Below, piece after piece: positions 50,015 to 60,377 of a DNA stretch of 64,000 bases. Position 1 is the stretch's first letter; each line of letters begins with the position of its first letter. The DNA is taken from positions 17,670,001 through 17,734,000 of the forward strand of contig OZ316898.1 of NCBI GenBank assembly GCA_973895155.1. Direction: 5' to 3'. The translations under genes were made by a program, and so were the position numbers. The notes under the pieces are model-generated. The model was not told where the DNA came from and ran no database searches. It saw nothing but the letters and a program-made list of their open reading frames with translations. The stretch comes from Marsupella aquatica. Its lineage: Eukaryota; Marchantiophyta.

Positions 50015-51785
50015 AAGCCTGGGAGGTGACGTTGAGGTGATCAAAATTTTCGTGACGTGTTGGTTACGTTTTCCAGCGGTTAGAGTTGGTGGATTTCACG
50101 GAGATCTATCGCATGGAACTTGGAGGTGTTGGGCTCAACGGATAGATCGGGGCAAGGGCTTTCCGACGGTGCAAAGAAATCTCTCAACGGAGTTCGTGGT
50201 GTGAAGGAATTCACGTTTATGTCGTTCTGGATTTTTTGTGATTCGTGTTCGACGGTTTTCTTCGACGGTTCTTTTGGGGGGGAACTGAGATCGTTTTCCC
50301 GACGGTGTGAGCTTTGTGGTGCGCGAGGCGTCACAACCTTTAGCTCAAATCGTAGATCGGGCAAAGCTGATCATTTCGGTAGCTGGTTTGCTATCGAGGG
50401 TGTAGTGAGTGCGATGTACCAAGCAAAAGAGCCGTTCTGAGTTTCTGACTGGCTATGGAGTCTTCTTTTGACTGAAGCGGGGTTTCTTGTCGTTGCGTTC
50501 GACTGAAAGGAAGAAACGGGAAGTGCAACGGCTCAACGGAGAGATCGCGGTGCAGTGGTCGTTTTGAGTCCAAGATTGACACTTGACGCGAAGTGAAGGA
50601 GTCATGACGGGAATTTTTTACTCTGCTAGAGTTGCAAACGGTGCCAGTGCAATTCGGTAACATTTCCCGTCGACAACTAGTCTTTATCTGGTGTAAAGTG
50701 ATAACGGCAGTGTGAGTAACCCAACAAATTTAATTTTTTTGTGCACATTTTGCCTTAGAATAGGGCCTTTTTGGTATACACACCCTCCCGACCCTTGCAC
50801 CCCCGTCAATACCCCGTTGGCGACCCCCTCCTCCTCCTCGCTAATACTCTCATCGCGGACGTCCCGGACGTCCCGGCCGTCCCAGACGTCATGGCCGGCG
50901 CGGATGTCTCAACCGGCGCGGACGTCGCAGCCGGCACGGACGTCCCAGATGTTGCGGCCGTCCCGGACGTCACGGCCGGCGCGGATGTCGCGGCCGTCCC
51001 GGACGTCGCAACCCGCACAGACGTCCCAGACGTCCCAGACGTCCCGACCGTCGCGGCCGTCCTGGGCGTCCCGGCCGTCGCAGCTCCATCCCTGCCCATT
51101 TTGACTCGGTTTTGGACTCCCCGGCCCCCTGTGCACTGCCTGGCCCGTCACGCGTCGCCTTTTTTAAGCCAGTATTTTTGTGTTAAGGGGCTTAAACCCC
51201 CTTAGGCCCGATTTTTTAATATTTTCCAGGCTCCTCATTGGTTAAGCGGCATCCCGGGCCCGGTGACCCACCAAATTAACCGCTTGGACAGGGGGAACGG
51301 CCCCCTGTGAGACCTATTGCACAGTCCAAGGAATATTCCAAAAAAACAGAGAGCTGTTTTTCGGCCTTTAGTCGAAGATTCCAAGGTCCGAACGGTAACT
51401 TTTTTCGGATCTTTTTTGGCGAGAACGTAGCCACTGAAGCTAGCAACGCGGTGCACCACTCGATTTCCATTTCCGACGACGGGTGGTACTTGGAATTTTT
51501 CTTATTCCCCGAGGTGGTCAAAACGGGGGAGAATTTTTTAGTTTTACCCACCCTGGCCGAAATGTGAAAAGGTTTTTCGTCGGAACTCGGTTTCGATTTC
51601 GGATTTCAGCGTTGGCTTGCTAGGTTGGTGGGCTAAGTGGCGGTGACAAGTTTCAAGTTTTTTGGAAAGTTGCAAAAAATGATATTTTTTCATGATTTGG
51701 ATTTGAGTCAACGCGAAGGAAGGAAGGAAAAAGCATATAGGGAGCAGCACAGCAATAGCACGTGGAGAACGTTGGGAGGACAACG
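50015..51785 (+). other. Long Copia leader with a G/C-rich satellite-like segment
   Basis: About 1.77 kb between primer-binding site and gag ATG. At 50015-50700 no repeat is obvious. At 50856-51090 a degenerate 9-bp repeat of GACGTCCCG / GCCGTCGCG type creates long but meaningless open frames on both strands. At 51180-51300 there are palindrome-prone stretches (AAGGGGCTTAAACCCCCTTA). The composition differs sharply from the rest of the element. Confidence 0.7.
50856..51090. repeat. CpG-rich 9-bp tandem repeat
   Basis: Repeated GACGTCCCGGACGTC, GCCGTCCCG and GGCGCGGA blocks, about 26 degenerate units, dense in CpG and in the palindrome GACGTC. Confidence 0.85.
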
Positions 51786-52688
51786 ATGGCATCCAAGTTT
51801 GGAGGTGTCAAGTTTGAGGTGGAAAAATATGATGGGCGCACAGATTATTTGCTATGGGAGAAGCAGGTTAAGGGAATTCTTCGTGCTATGGGCCTAGATC
51901 ATCTGCTATCAACTCGGGAGGAGTCTAGCAGTGAGGAGGAGATCCCGTTGAGGAAATGGAGGCAAGAGCAAGTGATTGTTGTGAATGCGGTTATGCTGTA
52001 TCTGAAGCCGCATATCATTAAGAAGCTGGACAACTACGAGGATTGCGTATCCTTATTCAAGGCCCTCAGAAAGAAGTACTACCGAGAGGATGCCTCAGAT
52101 TGGTTGTACAAGAAGTCTCTCTTGATGAGCTTGAGACTAAAAGAAGGAGGCAAGCTTCAAGATCACTTGGATGAATTCGACAGCCTAGCTGTAGATTTGT
52201 CAAATCTTGGCAAGGAAGTGGAAGACGAAGATAAGGCATTGCTTCTTCTCAGTTCCTTACCCCCATCGTATCAAGGTTTGAAGCAGGTTCTCTTGTATAG
52301 AGATCTCAAAACCATTTCATATGATGAGGTGGTAAGCTCTTTGTTGTCAAATGATGCACAGAAGAAACTGGGTCATGCCCAGACACCATCTTCATCTGGC
52401 AGTGCATTGAATGTGAACCGCGGGAGGACTCAACAGCGGATGACTGGTGAAAAAAGGTCCTTTTCACAAACGTACCCCTCACGGAATAGAGGCAAGGAGA
52501 AGGCTCGGTCTAAGTCTAGATCCAGGTCTAGAGAGAAATCTCTAGAAAGGAAACCAATTATATCCTGGAAATATAACAAGCCTGGCCACATGAAACGAGA
52601 CTGTCAAGTCAAGCAGACACATCAACCATCAGCGAACGCAGCCACTGACGTTGATATGATTGACTTGCTTGATGATGAAATCTTGTGA
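51786..52688 (+). pseudogene. Copia gag (capsid/nucleocapsid)
   Basis: 300 residues from ATG 51786 to TGA 52686-52688. Residues 1-200 are the Copia Gag helical domain (EKYDGRTDYLLWEKQVKGIL, LLLLSSLPPSYQGLKQVLL). Then comes an Arg/Ser-rich linker (RSKSRSRSREKS) and a remnant zinc knuckle ISWKYNKPGHMKRDC in which the first two cysteines of the CCHC motif are missing. The frame continues past the stop into the protease region, so this TGA separates gag from pol in this copy. Confidence 0.85.
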
Positions 52689-54250
52689 AGTCAAGATGTT
52701 GCCCTTTGCATTTCATCCAGTAACAACGGTGATGAATGGATTTTAGACTGTGCCTGTACCTATCATATTTGTTGTATGAAAGAGTTTTTTAGTTCTTACT
52801 CAGTATCAACCGGTTCCGTGTTGATGGAGAATGATCATCCTTGTCAAATTATTGGAATTGGATCCGTGAAAATTCGGATGTTTGATGGAGCTGTGCGAAC
52901 AGTGAGTAATGTCAGACACATACCTGACATGAAAAAGAACTTGATTTCTCTTGGAATGCTGGAAGCAAATGGATGTTGGTGGAGTTCTGCTGATGATATT
53001 CTTCAAGTGTCAACCGGAGGCAAGGTTGTCATGAAGGGTAAGCGGCACAGGAATCTATACCTGTTGGAGGGCAACGTAATTTGTGAAGAAGCCAATGTAA
53101 CTAGATCTCAATGCGAGATGACTCAGTTGTGGCACTACAGATTAGGACACATGAGTGAAAAGGGTTTGGCGGTACTTCGCAGGAAAGGACTTCTTTCTAA
53201 TTTGGAATCTACTAAGCTAGATTTTTGTGAATACTGTGTGCTTGGGAAGCAGCACAGGAGAACCTTTGGTGTTGGAACTCACAATACCAAAGCTATACTT
53301 GAGTATTACATAGTGATGTGTGGGGTCCAGCCCCAACTCCCTCACTTTCTGGAAAATTGTACTATGTCACGTTCATTGATGATTACTCACGGTATGTGTG
53401 GATCACATTTCTACACGCCAAGTCTGAAGTTTTTGGCACTTTTAAGAAGTGGAAAGCCCAAATTGAGAATCAGACTGGATCCAAGGTGAGATATCTGCGA
53501 TCAGATAATGGCGGGGAGTATAGTTCAAGTGAATTTGAACTCTATTGTGCAGAGCAAGGGATTACTCATCATTTCACGATAGTTTATACTCCTCAACAGA
53601 ATGGTGTTTGTGAGCGTTTGAACCGAATACTATTGGAGCGATCGAGGAGTATGTTGAGCCAATCAGGTTTACCGCATGAATTTTGGGCTGAAGCTATAAA
53701 TATGGTAACTTATTTGGTAAATCTTTCTCCTTCAAGTGCAATCAATTTCAAGACTCCGTTTGAAATGAGGTATGGACGGCACGCAGACTATCAGGTTTTG
53801 AGAGTCTTTGGAAGTGATGCATATGCTCTCACACCTAAGCAGAATCGATCTAAACTAGATTCTACTTCCAAGAAGTGTCTTTTTCTTGGTTATCAACCAG
53901 GTGTGAAAGGTTACAGGCTCTGGGATCCAGAAGCTTGTACGTTGCGTGTCAGTAGAGATGTATCCTTTAATGAATCCAGATCATCAAAGGAGGGGGAGAA
54001 TGCTCAGGCTTCCCGTATTGACAAAGGTAAATCTCCTATCCTGGACCATGTTGTGGGGGAGATTGGTCATGAGAGTTTTCATGACATAAATGAAGGAGGT
54101 GCTCCGAGAATGGAGCTGGTTCCGGTAATGGAACAAGAGGAGCAGGCTGTTGATGGAATGCCTCAAATTCAACCAACAGAACAAGATCAACCAGAATCAT
54201 CAACTAGAAAATCGAGACGTACTACTCGAGCTCCTACAAGGTATGGATAA
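52689..54250 (+). pseudogene. Copia protease and integrase region, frameshifted
   Basis: Frame continues from gag. The protease active-site area reads WILDCACTYH, lacking the usual D-S/T-G triad. The integrase zinc domain is intact in pattern (HYRLGH...CEYC, about 53133-53242). A one-base shift at about 53303-53313 moves the catalytic core to another frame, which carries the DDE residues in VTFIDDYSRYVW, YLRSDNGGEY and TPQQNGVCERLN and ends at TAA 54248-54250. Confidence 0.85.
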
Positions 54251-55906
54251 TGGACAGATTCATCAAGGTTAGATGATGTTGACATTGCACCTGATGATGA
54301 TGACAGAGCACTGATCTTGGAAGAAGGAGAACCTTCTTCTTATCATGAGGCGTGCATTTCAGACGAGAAAGATGAATGGAATGCAGCGATGCAGAGGGAG
54401 TTGCAATCTTTAAGTGACAACAGAACATGGGAGCTGGTGCAACTGCCAAGTGATCAACAAGTGGTGGATAGCAAGTAGATTTACAAGCTGAAGGACAACT
54501 CTTCAGATGGAGGAGACAAGATATACAAGGCAAGGCTTGTTGCCAAGGGATTCACTCAAGAGAAGGGAGTGGATTACAATGAGGTCTTCTCTCCAGTTGC
54601 CAAGTATTCCACGATACGAATTTTGTGTCAACTTGTTGTGTTTTTTGATCTGGTGTTAGATCAAATGGATGTTGTTACTGCTTTTCTCTATGGCACCTTG
54701 GAAGAACAAATTTTCATGAGGCAACCACTGGGCTTTGTGAAGAAGGGCCAAGAGAGTTTAGTTTGCAGGTTGCTTAAGTCCTTGTATGGATTGAAGCAAG
54801 CTCCTTGACAGTGGAACAAGCGGTTTGATGATTTCATGCTTGCACAAGGATTCACTAGGATGGTGTATGACCCTTGTGTGTATACGAAATCAGTCAAGAA
54901 TGGTGTGTTTGGTTTGCTCATTCTGGTGCTCTATGTGGATGACATGTTGATTGCGGCTAAGGATCAAACTGAGGTTGACAAACTTAAAGCAAAATTGAGT
55001 TTTGAATTCCGAATGAAGGATCTTGGGAAAGCCAAGAGGATCTTAGGTATGGAGATTACGAGGAACTTTGAAACTGGACAATTGTGGCTGAATCAAGGCA
55101 AGTATGCTGAAAAGGTACTTGCAAGATTCAACATGGAAAATTGTAAGCCAGTAAGTATTCCTTTGGCTCCACATTTCAAGTTATCATCGGCTTTCTGCCC
55201 CACGGATCCAGTGGAGAGAGGCTTGATGACTAAGGTTCCATATGAGAAGGCAGTGGGCAGTCTAATGTATTTGATGACATGTACCAGGCCTGATCTAGCC
55301 CTAGCAATGGGCAAAGTGAGTAGATTCATGTCAAATCCAGGGAAGGTACATTGGGAGGCTGTGAAATGGATTCTCAGGTATCTTAAGGGCACAATAGACT
55401 ATGGTCTGTTGTTTGATAGTAGATCAAACAAAACCAAATCTTTGGTTGGCTATGTAGATTCTGACTACGGAGGCTGTCTAGAAACAAGGAGGTCAACGAT
55501 TGGGTATGTGTTTACTCTTGGAAGAGGATGCATAAGTTGGAGATCTACCTTGCAGAAGTGTGTATCTCAGTCTACTACAGAAGCAAAATATGTTGCAGCA
55601 GCAGAAGCAGCAAAGGAAGCAATTTGGTTGGATAAGCTGGTCACTGAGATGGGATTGGAGCATGGAAAAATGACTCTTCATTGTGACAGCCAAAGTGCGC
55701 TTCACCTAGCTATTAACCAGGTTATGGATAGCAGGGTGAAACACATTGACATCAGGTACCATTTTATTAGGCAAACAGTGTCTGATAAAATGTTTGAGCT
55801 AGTCAAGATTGATGGAAAGCTCAACCCGGCTGATGCTTTTACCAAAGTGATTCCTTTGGAGAGTTACTCAAGACACCGTGCTACTTTGCAAGTTTTGCAT
55901 TTGTAG
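54251..55906 (+). pseudogene. Copia reverse transcriptase and RNase H, with internal stops
   Basis: Same frame as the integrase core. TAG at 54476-54478 and TGA at 54806-54808 interrupt the N-terminal half of the reverse transcriptase. Recognisable blocks: [45 protein letters not shown] (catalytic DD) and TRPDLALAMGKVSRFM. RNase H follows with GYVDSDYGGCLETRRST, QSTTEAKYVAAAEAAKEAIW and the CDSQSALHLA / KHIDIRYHFIR motifs. It ends at TAG 55906. Confidence 0.88.
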
Positions 55907-56107
55907 CACAAGTAGAGTAATTTAACAATATGTAATTTCTGTATATGGGTTACTCAATCCTGTTATGGCTACGGCTTAATTCTAGTTAACCCTTAGTTAA
56001 CCTTAAATGGTTTTTAGGGGGACACCTATGGTTTTAGGTGATTGTCTAGAATTTCCCGCTGAGTATCTCATATGGATAGCAGAAATTGCAGTCCCCAAGA
56101 CTAGAGT

Positions 56108-56119
56108 CAAGGGGGAGTT
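56108..56119 (+). promoter_or_regulatory. Polypurine tract of the Copia element
   Basis: CAAGGGGGAGTT directly before the 3' LTR, the expected plus-strand priming site. Confidence 0.85.
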
Positions 56120-56451
56120 TGTTAAGGATTGCTCTTAGTCTTGTGACTCATAGGTTACGGCACTTAGGCTAGCCACAGTTAGGATCTTAGCTGAGGTTAG
56201 GTTAGTCGTGTGTGACCTTGTATATACCAGGGCTAGTGTAAGCCGTTGGTGTGTGGTGCTTACTCATTGTAATAGAGCAACTTGAGGAAGAGAGAGAGCA
56301 TGTGTGTTCGTCTACTCTTGAAGTAAAGCTTGAGTGTTCGTGTGGACGTAGCCTTGGAGAAGAGGTGAACCACGTAGAGATTGTGTCAACTACGTGTGCA
56401 TGGAATGAGTCATGGTTGTATGGTCGTTGCGAATGACGTCTTAGTTCAACA
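56120..56451 (+). repeat. 3' LTR of the Copia element
   Basis: 332 bp, identical to the 5' LTR except A for G at 56388, a CpG-to-CpA change. Confidence 0.97.
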
Positions 56452-56456
56452 AAAAC

Positions 56457-57340
56457 CACCTCCCAAGAAGTCGTTTAAAAATGTTTTTATAAACCTCTCT
56501 GACTGACCCTTATTCCTGACCATTTTTATAAAGCACTCTTGAATAATAGTTTTTTTTTAATTAGTTGAGTTTTTTTTTTCAACTTTGAAATTTCTGAGTC
56601 AGAAATTAAATAGAATTTCATTCTCAACCAATTGTTGGACAATAACATCACATGATATCCCTATTTAGACCCTTGGATTTTGGTTGGCCCCTCAAACTTA
56701 CTTTGCATTTAGACAATAACAACATGAGTTGGTCGTTGATTGCCACGTTTATAGCTCACCAGGTTACCGTTCATGATTCATTAGTCAGTCCTATATACCT
56801 TGCCAAAAGTGGTATCTTCACATCTTTTTCTCTCCTTCAAATTTTTTTCTCGCCACATCTTTTGTCCACCCCAACTTCTTTTCCTCTCCTTGACATCATT
56901 TTCTCTCCTAGACATCTTTTTTCGTCTCGACATCTTTTCACTCCTCAACATCTTTTCCTTACCTCCACATCTTATCTTTGAATCTCTCATCTTGCCATCT
57001 TTTTCTCACCTTGACATCTTTATCTCATCACAACATCTTTTTCTCACCCGTGACATGTTTTCTCTGCGACACCTTTTCCTCACCTTGGCATCATTTCTCA
57101 CCTTTTTATGTTTTTTTTTCACCTTGCCATTTTTTCTCTCATCGACATCTCTCCTCAACATTTTTTCTAACCTCGACATCTTATCTTTTATATTCTCAAT
57201 TATCTTGCCTTCTATTTATCACCTTTGACATCTTTTCCTCATCTCGACATCTGTTTTTCTCTTTGATATCTTTTTTCACTTCAACATCTTTTCCTCACTT
57301 CAACATCTTTTGTGCAAATCACAGATGTGGGGCTAGTTTC
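56457..57340. repeat. Pyrimidine-rich degenerate repeat tract
   Basis: From about 56810 to 57310 the plus strand is built of variants of CACCTTGACATCTTTTTCTC at 15-22-bp intervals. The open frames across it are low-complexity artefacts. 56457-56800 is A/T-rich with nothing recognised. Confidence 0.7.
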
Positions 57341-57397
57341 ACTAACACTAATTTGAGAGCGCAAATTTTCAGGGTCTACACTCAAATAAGTGTTAGT
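57341..57397. repeat. Inverted repeat with 17-bp arms
   Basis: ACTAACACTAATTTGAG (57341-57357) pairs with CTCAAATAAGTGTTAGT (57381-57397), one mismatch, 23-nt loop. A further half-copy AAATTAGTGTTAGT lies near 57427. Possibly the end of a small element. Confidence 0.7.
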
Positions 57398-57491
57398 CAC
57401 ATTAATTTTGTAGTAACACTATTTTAGTACACATAAATTAGTGTTAGTGTGGTCTCAAGAGTGGAAACATAGAGCAAAAAAACTTTTTTGA

Positions 57492-57650
57492 AAATCCACA
57501 GGAATTAGAGTTCCTTTGGACTCAAGATCATCCATTTTTACTGGCAGTTTAAACAAAAGTGGAAAAAAACAAATCCACAGGAATTAGAGTTCCTTTGGAC
57601 TCAAGATCATCCATTTTTACTAGCAGTTTAAACAAAAGTGGAAAAGAACA
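57492..57650. repeat. Near-perfect 79-bp tandem duplication
   Basis: Units at 57492-57570 and 57571-57649 (AAATCCACAGGAATTAGAGT ... GTTTAAACAAAAGTGGAAAA), with about two differences; recent. Confidence 0.93.
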
Positions 57651-58880
57651 ATTCTGAAAAACTGACCAAAATTTGTGCTACTAAAATCACATTTACCTAA
57701 TTTTGTACGCTAATTCTTGCATAAACTAATATGGTGGACAGTGTAGTTCTCTCTAGCACCAGATTAAAGGGAAACAGTGCAAGTGAACATAAGACAGGCT
57801 GTGGCCGCTGAAGCATCACAGGGACATGCCCAGTTGAAGCAGCGCTAGGTGGAGGGAGACCTGTCTTTCCCTCCCCAGCTGCCTCCTCTCCCCTCCTCTC
57901 TCCCCCGCACCCCCACCCTTCTTTCTGTCCTCCCTCCCACACCCTAGGCCTGTGTTCCATTCGCCCTCGAGCATACGATACCCCCTTTCGGACGCCCCCT
58001 GCTCGGCGATCCCACCCTTTCATCCTACAGGGTTCCATGGGTACTTCTCACCCCCAACAAGTCGGTTTTTGGAGGTGAGGTACACCGGCTCAATACGACG
58101 GTGACTTGGAGTCACCGTCAACTTCTCACTTTTTGTGACATTGCTCGTCTTCGCTTTTCTCGACATTGCTCGTTTCACTTTCCTCGACATTGCTCTTCGT
58201 TCCCCTCACACAGACCTTGGGTTTTGGTAGTTCGCGAGCATTTTTTGGGCATTGTTGTTGATCGGTTCCGCTCGCGATGTACTCCACCTTGTGCTGCTTT
58301 CTTCCACGAATCCTGTAGCTTTTCTATTGCTGAGCCGTAGTGCAAGTGCTCATCATCATCGCTGGTGTGTGAAGATCAGGATCGGGATTTCACACTTTGG
58401 AGACGACTACTTGATTTTTGTACTCTGGCAGTAAGTAACGAGTGTCATGTCATTATTTTGACCTATCTAGCGATTGTTTCTCTTCTTAAATTGGCATTTG
58501 GCTGGGTTTCTTGGGGATATCACTGAAGGTCAGGGCAAACTCTCTGCGAATTTTCGGTGTCTTGTTTACTTCTCTTGGGGAAGGAAAAGCACGAACCGGT
58601 TCGGTCACTAGAATTCATTTATCTTTTAAAGTTTGTCTCCCTTGCTCTACTGTGATCTGTGGTACAAATAATTGCAAAAGTTAGAAGACTCCTTTAATTG
58701 AACGTAGTGGCTATTTGAGAAGTAATTTCCCACTTCTAATTTTCTCCAGTAATTTCCTACTTGATGACAGAGTAATTTGCTGAGCATGTTTGAATATGTT
58801 TTTAGCTCAGCAGCCAACAATTCAGTCAGTCGAAGGTGGTCTCTAATCTTATTCCCATTGTGTTTTTCCTTGTGTTAGAA
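57651..58880 (+). promoter_or_regulatory. Upstream region and leader of the HARBI1-like gene, likely with a 5'-UTR intron
   Basis: C/T-rich and G/C-rich in the first part (57850-58000). A strong donor GCA/GTAAGT at 58431 and an acceptor TGTGTTAG at 58878, two bases before the ATG, suggest a 448-bp leader intron. No terminal inverted repeat recognised. Confidence 0.45.
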
Positions 58881-60377
58881 ATGGACAACAATGTTGCTCC
58901 AGCTGAGATGGATGTGGACGACAATTCAAGCACATCAGATTCTTCTGCAGGTCAACGTGAGGGGGGTGCAGGTTCAAGTTCCAATCTGTACTGTATTGCT
59001 GCCTTTGCCAGTACCACAATGGCCTTGACTGTTGCAATGGTCTCTGTGTTAATTCAACTTTTACTAAACCAACAGCATCAACCGAGATCAGATGACATGT
59101 CTGAGCAGGTATTGATACATACTAGGAAAAGAAGGAGAGACGACGGGGACAATTTATTTGTGCATTGGCGCTTTCTCAACATCCTTAAAAGCTACCTGAT
59201 CTTTCACAGAGAAATCTTTAATCATTGGTACATAAAACCAAGAACTGTTGCATGGTTTAATTTATACAGTGACTTTATCACAACTGATGACCCAAAACGA
59301 TTCAAACAGTTTTTTAGAATGAGTCCTGCAACTTTTTATACCATTTGTGAAATGGTACATGGTGACATGGTGACCAGGCCTCCTCGTGGATTGAGAGACC
59401 TACCCAATCGTGAACTACTGGTTCAAAGGCAAGTTGCCATTGCATTGAGGAGGTTAAGCACAGGAGATCAGATTCTTGGTATTGGAGAACTTTTTGGAGT
59501 GTCTACTAGCACTGTCATCAAGTGCACATGGAAATTTATTAAAGCAATAAATTCTAGATGTAGACATGAAATTAGGTGGCCAGCAGCTCTTGAGATGGAG
59601 CAAGTGAAGGCAGGATTTTTACAGAAAGGATTTCCCAATTGCTGTGGAGCACTCGATGGAACTCATTTTCCCTTGGAGCTGCCTGTTGGAGAACGTAGTG
59701 AAGACTATTATGATTGGAAGCATAATATATCTATTACCACACAAGCTATAGTTGATTGCAACTTAAGATTCCTTGATGTTTGCACTGGATGGCCCGGTTC
59801 AGTGCAAGATAGTAGACTTCTAAGAAACTCTGGATTTTACAGATCTGTTGTGTATCAGCAGCAAAATTTGAGAGGACCATTGTACAGGTGTGCAAATGGG
59901 GAAGACCTGAAAGAAAATGTCTTGGCTGATGCTGGTTATCCACTCTTTGATTGGTTGATCACGCCATATCCAAGGGGATTGGATGTACGCCGAGATGAGT
60001 GGAATCACAGGCACTCATCAGCTCGCATTGTGGTGGAAAGAGCATTTGGACAGTTGAAAGGTACCTGGAGAATCCTTTCTAGAGTTATGTGGAAGCCCAG
60101 GGTGAACAGAGTTGGTCCTATGGTTTTCTGTTGTTGTATTTTGCACAACTTGATGATCCGGTTTGGAGAGCACTTCAATGCTCGAGATGTTGTACCTCCA
60201 CACCCCCGTGGCTACGGAGCTGTTCTAGTTCCAGCGCGAGAGGTTTTTGAAGGTGGGGAGGAGGCTCGAGATCTACTGTTGACAGAAGCGGTTCCAATGA
60301 TGCCAGAAGTGGTGCCAGAAGTGATTCCAGTGATGCCAGAAGTCCCAAGGCACGTGCAAAGGAGGCTTAGGCTGTAG
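58881..60377 (+). CDS. HARBI1-like nuclease/transposase (PIF/Harbinger, DDE_Tnp_4)
   Basis: 498 residues from ATG 58881 (preceded by a good acceptor) to TAG 60377, uninterrupted. The acidic N-terminal region contains an unusual hydrophobic segment CIAAFASTTMALTVAMVSVL (about 39-58). A helix-turn-helix-like region follows (LSTGDQILGIGELFGVSTST). The catalytic DDE triad is present in GALDGTHFP, GWPGSVQDSR and ARIVVERAFGQLKG, with the family NISITTQAIVD and LADAGYPLFDWLITPY blocks. The C-terminus has a VPMMPEVVPEVIPVMPEVP repeat. In PIF/Harbinger transposons this nuclease needs a separate Myb-like partner, here encoded 1.7 kb away on the other strand. Either an intact transposon gene or a domesticated one; the triad is complete. 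Confidence 0.9.
   Translation: MDNNVAPAEMDVDDNSSTSDSSAGQREGGAGSSSNLYCIAAFASTTMALTVAMVSVLIQLLLNQQHQPRSDDMSEQVLIHTRKRRRDDGDNLFVHWRFLNILKSYLIFHREIFNHWYIKPRTVAWFNLYSDFITTDDPKRFKQFFRMSPATFYTICEMVHGDMVTRPPRGLRDLPNRELLVQRQVAIALRRLSTGDQILGIGELFGVSTSTVIKCTWKFIKAINSRCRHEIRWPAALEMEQVKAGFLQKGFPNCCGALDGTHFPLELPVGERSEDYYDWKHNISITTQAIVDCNLRFLDVCTGWPGSVQDSRLLRNSGFYRSVVYQQQNLRGPLYRCANGEDLKENVLADAGYPLFDWLITPYPRGLDVRRDEWNHRHSSARIVVERAFGQLKGTWRILSRVMWKPRVNRVGPMVFCCCILHNLMIRFGEHFNARDVVPPHPRGYGAVLVPAREVFEGGEEARDLLLTEAVPMMPEVVPEVIPVMPEVPRHVQRRLRL

Larger units (their letters stand above)
49669..56451 (+). mobile_element. Full-length Ty1/Copia LTR retrotransposon, coding region broken
   Basis: 6783 bp, bounded by 332-bp LTRs and a perfect 5-bp duplication AAAAC (49664-49668 and 56452-56456). 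Order is primer-binding site, gag, protease, integrase, reverse transcriptase, RNase H, polypurine tract, the Copia order. The LTRs differ at one base (G at 49937, A at 56388). The coding region has four in-frame stops and one frameshift, so this copy cannot make the full polyprotein. It carries an unusually long 1.78-kb leader with a G/C-rich 9-bp repeat. Confidence 0.97.

Noticed and set aside
50712-51205. Several overlapping open frames on both strands (DV/PDV/TS repeats)
   Set aside because: By-product of a 9-bp repeat without stop codons; no start context or family.
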